Source: an uncultured Sediminicola sp. (lineage in GTDB: Bacteria > Bacteroidota > Bacteroidia > Flavobacteriales > Flavobacteriaceae). From it: a stretch of 10,090 nt of DNA. Positions 7,000 through 10,090 of the stretch are shown piece after piece (position 1 is the first letter of the stretch; the number at the start of each line of letters is the position of its first letter). The notes under the pieces were generated by a model, which ran no database searches, was not told the DNA's origin, and worked only from the letters and a program-made list of their open reading frames with translations. The stretch spans positions 1-10,090 of the forward strand of contig CALHVB010000038.1 in assembly GCA_938039345.1 (NCBI GenBank), read 5' to 3'. The position numbers and the translations under genes are program-made.

Positions 7000-9738
7000 T
7001 TATTTTACTTTAGCGTTAGTTTTGTAACTTCTCTTGTAGGTTTTAAAGTTTCTGCTAGTAGTATTAATTTTTAAGTTTTTTTTGTTGTTTTTTGTTCTAT
7101 TGTAATTTCTTTTTGCAATTTTTTCTGCTAATCTAGAATTACTTTCTAAGCCACCATCATTACCGCCAGATGTTGTAGTGTAGGTGCAATGATTGTTTTC
7201 TGCTGCGCAAGAAGGGTCGTCGCAATCTATTAAACCATTGCCATTATCGTCTACACCATTATCACAAATTTCTGGAATAGCTATACTGTATACATAATCT
7301 TCTATTTCTCCTAAAGAAGTGGTTTTTCCGGTAATATTAGTATCGTTAAGTATGTCTTCTGATATAATAGCTCTTAGGTTTACGTTACCGTGCATAAAAT
7401 TAGTGGGTACACTTATTTTTTCTGTTACAGTTTTTGCACCATTAATTGCAGTGTGTTTATTTATGATAGTATCAAAAATACCGTCATTGTCCCAATCTAA
7501 GCCTATAAGGTAATAGGCTGTAGCACTAAAATTAGAATTTAGACCCATAGTTACCGTAATTTCGCCATTGGTAACCACGTTTGTAACACGAACACCATCA
7601 TCTAAATCGCCATTTGCTAATGCATTTGCAGGATTATTTATATCGTAGGTAGATGTACTTCCTAGCCAAACTAGATTGTTTTCCGGAATATTATCGGAGC
7701 CTATATCTTGCTGGTAGGTTAAAATTTTAGCTTCGGGTATATTGCTATTGTCTCCATACTCATAACCATAGATAGCTGGGATAGTAGTTGGGCAAGAGAA
7801 ACCATCGTTTTTAGATAGTCCATCTATAGAGAATGAAACTACTCTGGCATCTAGCGTGTTAACATTTATTCTAATTATTTTTCCTGTACTATTGTTTGAT
7901 GCGTATAGAAAACCATCGGAACCTGTCCATTGTGCTCCATAGCCTGTTGTTGGGATATTTGCTCCTGTAATATTACCTAGGGTAGATTTTGTATTTGTAG
8001 TAGTGTCATATTTATATAATTTACCACCACTAGCAGAATAAAAGTTGCCGTCTTTATTAAAGGCAATATCCCAACCTATTAAACCTTGGTTTTCGTGTCT
8101 TGCTATTATTGAAATAGTGTTTAAGTCTATAATTACCATATCGTTGCCATCTACACCATACCATTTTCCTGTATTATCGATATCTCCTCGGTATACTTTT
8201 TTGTTAAAATTGATGCCTTTGTAAATTACAGTACCATCTGCATCTAACTGAATAAATTTATTACCACTGGCACCATAAACTAACCCTGTGTGTACATCAA
8301 AACCTAAACCATTTGCATAGTCAGATGCTACAGCAATAGGGTCGTAATCTCCCGTAGCTGGGTTTAATTTACCATACATATTGGGCGTATTTTTTCCTTT
8401 TTTCTTGTAAACCTGATAAAATGCAGGTTCGCACTCATAAGCTTTTGGGGTATAATTGCTATTTACCTCAATTGTTGTTTGTAGGTTGTTCTCTAGCAAT
8501 AAATTATCCGATAGTGTAAAATTATTCGTGTATTGTCCTGCTGCTACAGTTGGGTCTATAAATACATCATAGGCAATACGAACAGTTTCGTTCTTTTCTA
8601 ATGTTATATTGCCCCATACAATATTATTTTCTTCATTTTCTATAGGCTGCAGTTTAAAATCTGAAAACCCTTTAGCATCAAAATCAATAGTGTCTTGTAC
8701 AAATCTAAATCCGTTCGGAAGTGTTTCTGTAGCTGTAAATGTTTGTTTTTTACCAGTAACATTGGTTAAAAATACTTGGTACGTAACAATAGCATTATGT
8801 ACTCCTTTTTTAGAAGAAACAATGTTGCCTGTTATTTTACAGTTACTACTTTCGGAACAATCAGGATCGTCACAATCTGTTAATCCATCATTGTCATCAT
8901 CTATACCATTGTTACATATTTCTGGGAAAGATGGCGCAGTTGCCGATGAGCATCCGATACCATCGTTACTACCGTTAGGCTCAGAAGTAGATATAAAAGA
9001 AAAAGAGTTTATAGTACCATTAGCGCTAAAAGAGGCTCTGTATATGTTTCCTGTTTTATTATTAAAGAAATACACGTTACCATCGCTATCTGCCCATACA
9101 GCACCATAACTTCCGCTATCTGCTACGTTGTAATAATTGCCAATTACTTTTACTGTTTTGTTAATAGGGTCAAACTCATTTATATAACCACTATTCATCC
9201 CATAAAACTTACCAGTAAGTATATTGTACGATATATCTGCGCAATTCGCAGGTGTTCCAACGCCAGGTAATACGGTAGCAGTATCTTCTATTGCTGTTAT
9301 TGAGTTTGTATTACTAACATCAATTGTATTCATTATAAATGAACTTCCACTTTTTTTAAAGGAATACCAGTTTCCATTAGTATCAAAATCCCCGGAATAA
9401 CTTAATGCAGAAAAGTTACTAATTGCTCCTAGATTAGTACCTTCTCCTGTATTATTTATTTTAATTAAGTTATTGCCGGAGATACCATAGATATAACCAT
9501 CTTCTTTATTTAACCCAGCGCCATTATAACTAAAACTAGAGGTGCCTATTAATTCGTAGGTACCTTTCACAGGGTCTAGTTTTTTTAATTCTTTTCCGTT
9601 TACCACTTGGTACAGGTCACTAGTACATAAGAAATTATCTTGAGCTTTTAGATTGTATATGGCAATACATAACATAAATAGGATTGATGTATATATTGAT
9701 GCTCTATTGATGCCATTGTATTGTAAAACTCTTTCCAT
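7000..9738 (-). CDS. N-terminal part of split secreted multidomain protein
   Basis: The 912-aa product begins with a signal peptide (hydrophobic SIYTSILFMLCIAIYNL, likely cut after Ala32 in LKAQD). A propeller-like module follows (about 38-268), then a Cys/Asp-rich motif EICNNGIDDDNDGLTDC (273-289). A DUF11-like adhesion-type domain spans 303-427. A second propeller-like module (436-655) is clearly related to the first: GDFDTNGNWY against GDIDNTGKWY, and YGAVWADSDGNVY against YGAQWTGSDGFLY. A GEVED-like domain (657-820, with GLDWDNDGIFD and GEIEDY) and a second Cys/Asp-rich motif (822-851) precede a basic Asn/Lys/Arg-rich linker ending at the TAA. The Asp-rich motifs resemble calcium-binding repeats; the propellers resemble DUF6923-type modules. 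No catalytic domain is visible; an adhesin or surface-binding role is inference. It lacks a sorting domain, which lies in frame beyond the stop. Confidence 0.85.
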   Translation of the reverse strand: MERVLQYNGINRASIYTSILFMLCIAIYNLKAQDNFLCTSDLYQVVNGKELKKLDPVKGTYELIGTSSFSYNGAGLNKEDGYIYGISGNNLIKINNTGEGTNLGAISNFSALSYSGDFDTNGNWYSFKKSGSSFIMNTIDVSNTNSITAIEDTATVLPGVGTPANCADISYNILTGKFYGMNSGYINEFDPINKTVKVIGNYYNVADSGSYGAVWADSDGNVYFFNNKTGNIYRASFSANGTINSFSFISTSEPNGSNDGIGCSSATAPSFPEICNNGIDDDNDGLTDCDDPDCSESSNCKITGNIVSSKKGVHNAIVTYQVFLTNVTGKKQTFTATETLPNGFRFVQDTIDFDAKGFSDFKLQPIENEENNIVWGNITLEKNETVRIAYDVFIDPTVAAGQYTNNFTLSDNLLLENNLQTTIEVNSNYTPKAYECEPAFYQVYKKKGKNTPNMYGKLNPATGDYDPIAVASDYANGLGFDVHTGLVYGASGNKFIQLDADGTVIYKGINFNKKVYRGDIDNTGKWYGVDGNDMVIIDLNTISIIARHENQGLIGWDIAFNKDGNFYSASGGKLYKYDTTTNTKSTLGNITGANIPTTGYGAQWTGSDGFLYASNNSTGKIIRINVNTLDARVVSFSIDGLSKNDGFSCPTTIPAIYGYEYGDNSNIPEAKILTYQQDIGSDNIPENNLVWLGSTSTYDINNPANALANGDLDDGVRVTNVVTNGEITVTMGLNSNFSATAYYLIGLDWDNDGIFDTIINKHTAINGAKTVTEKISVPTNFMHGNVNLRAIISEDILNDTNITGKTTSLGEIEDYVYSIAIPEICDNGVDDNGNGLIDCDDPSCAAENNHCTYTTTSGGNDGGLESNSRLAEKIAKRNYNRTKNNKKNLKINTTSRNFKTYKRSYKTNAKVK

Positions 9739-9769
9739 GTTGTTTTTGATTTGGGGTGCCTATAAAGCT

Positions 9770-9777
9770 CAAAAATA
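9770..9777 (-). promoter_or_regulatory. Candidate -7 promoter element for the secreted-protein gene
   Basis: Read on the minus strand this is TATTTTTG, a perfect match to TAnnTTTG. It lies 31 nt upstream of the ATG at 9738, giving a short leader of roughly 25 nt. No TTG is seen at the expected -33 distance, so activation by a regulator bound to the upstream repeats would be reasonable. Confidence 0.5.
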
Positions 9778-9803
9778 GGGATGAAGTTTAGGTATAATAG
9801 ACC

Positions 9804-9820
9804 TAATAGGTTCACTATTA
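9804..9820. promoter_or_regulatory. Inverted repeat upstream of the promoter
   Basis: TAATAG (9804-9809) and CTATTA (9815-9820) form a perfect 6-bp inverted repeat with a 5-nt spacer, about 27 bp upstream of the candidate -7 element, close to the -33 position. It could be an operator half-site pair. It is short and AT-rich, so chance is not excluded. Confidence 0.3.
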
Positions 9821-9827
9821 TCTCTTC

Positions 9828-9860
9828 TGTAGATAAATAGTTAAAGAAGTGTAGATAAAT
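9828..9860. repeat. Two 11-bp direct repeats, 22 bp apart
   Basis: TGTAGATAAAT occurs at 9828-9838 and again, identical, at 9850-9860, with an 11-bp spacer. The period of 22 bp equals about two helical turns, so both copies face the same side of the DNA. They sit about 50-90 bp upstream of the candidate -7 element of the minus-strand secreted-protein gene. Spaced direct repeats of this kind are typical of activator sites such as those of LytTR-type regulators, though the bases are not an obvious LytTR match. Confidence 0.45.
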
Positions 9861-9868
9861 GGTTTTAC

Positions 9869-9914
9869 AAAAAGTTAAGCCTGATAATAGATGAATTATC
9901 AGGCTTAACTTTTT
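9869..9914. terminator. Intrinsic terminator, mainly for the upstream minus-strand gene
   Basis: Perfect 20-nt arms (9869-9888 and 9895-9914) surround a 6-nt AGATGA loop. The core AAGCCTGATAAT pairs with ATTATCAGGCTT and is flanked by A5/T5. It lies 17 nt past the stop of the partial gene that enters from the right edge, so it ends that transcript. It is symmetric, so it could work on either strand. Confidence 0.85.
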
Positions 9915-9931
9915 GAGTAGAAATGGGTGAG

Positions 9932-10090
9932 TTAAAAATTCACAAATGCAATAATATTAAACTGGTCTCTACCAGATGTTTCAAAAAACTGATTCATATA
10001 ACCAGCCTCCAGTTTAATATTTTTATTTAAATGAAACCCTAAGCCTCCATAAACACGGTTTCTGTCAAAAATTGATGTTTTGGTGTTTAG
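9932..10090 (-). CDS. C-terminal end of a DUF2490-like outer-membrane protein (partial)
   Basis: Fifty-two codons plus a TAA stop (9932-9934) are visible; the rest lies beyond the right edge. The piece includes VYGGLGFHLNKNIKLEAGYMN and ends GRDQFNIIAFVNF. Alternating hydrophobic residues, GLGFHLNKNIKLEAGY strands and a final aromatic Phe are the hallmarks of the last two strands of an outer-membrane beta-barrel. In Flavobacteriaceae this ending most resembles DUF2490 proteins, of unknown function; that family assignment rests on a short stretch and is tentative. A strong terminator follows the stop, so the gene is transcriptionally separate from the secreted-protein gene downstream. Confidence 0.65.
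   Translation of the reverse strand, partial: LNTKTSIFDRNRVYGGLGFHLNKNIKLEAGYMNQFFETSGRDQFNIIAFVNF

Larger units (their letters stand above)
5467..9738 (-). pseudogene. Single T9SS-secreted protein gene interrupted by an in-frame TAA
   Basis: The 912-codon frame ending at 7000-7002 and the 510-codon frame ending at 5467-5469 are in the same phase, separated by one TAA and nothing else. Together they would encode about 1,423 aa, running from signal peptide to T9SS sorting domain, a complete exported protein. The downstream part has no usable start codon before its sequence resumes as protein, and each half lacks what the other supplies: the N-terminal part has no sorting domain, the C-terminal part no signal peptide. 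One base change from CAA, AAA or GAA would make this stop. Alternatives are a sequencing error or readthrough; TAA followed by G is not a classic readthrough context. I therefore treat it as a probable recent nonsense pseudogene. Confidence 0.75.

Noticed and set aside
8609..9109. Plus-strand 166-codon open frame
   Set aside because: It is a shadow of the minus-strand secreted-protein gene, whose translation shows clear domains; the plus-strand product shows no recognisable motif.

Overview
The window looks like chromosome from a low-GC member of the Bacteroidota, most likely a marine-type Flavobacteriaceae. The grounds are strongly AT-rich coding sequence, almost no Shine-Dalgarno sites, TAnnTTTG promoter elements, a type IX secretion (T9SS) C-terminal sorting domain, and the Na+-translocating NADH:quinone oxidoreductase (Na+-NQR) genes in the arrangement known from this group. 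I cannot name the genus.

Bases 1-3422, plus strand: the distal part of the nqr operon, nqrC (5' end outside the window), nqrD, nqrE and nqrF. Hallmark residues are present: the flavinylated Thr of NqrC, the paired membrane cysteines of NqrD and NqrE, and the [2Fe-2S], FAD and NADH motifs of NqrF. A long perfect inverted repeat at 3457-3503 ends the operon and can also serve the convergent gene that follows. Bases 3516-5452 hold three genes in the nqr neighbourhood. A minus-strand gene of unknown function (149 aa, CCxxC motif) faces the operon. Divergent from it is a plus-strand pair, a 120-aa protein of unknown function and apbE. ApbE is the flavin transferase that attaches FMN to NqrB and NqrC, so this block probably serves assembly of the same pump. 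The pair appears to be expressed from a promoter so close to its ATG that the mRNA may be leaderless.

Bases 5467-9738, minus strand: a large exported multidomain protein. It has a signal peptide, two related propeller-like modules, two Cys/Asp-rich calcium-binding-like motifs, a DUF11-like domain, a GEVED-like domain, a carbohydrate-binding-like region and a T9SS type A sorting domain. The reading frame is broken by one in-frame TAA at 7000-7002. The 80 codons after it continue in the same frame with no ATG, GTG or TTG, so the two ORFs seen here are best read as one about 1,423-aa gene split by a nonsense change (or sequencing error, or readthrough).

Bases 9739-9931 are intergenic and carry a promoter candidate, an inverted repeat, a pair of 11-bp direct repeats 22 bp apart, and a strong terminator. 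At 9932-10090 is the C-terminal end of another minus-strand gene, resembling a DUF2490-type outer-membrane beta-barrel protein. No RNA genes, CRISPR arrays or insertion sequences were seen.
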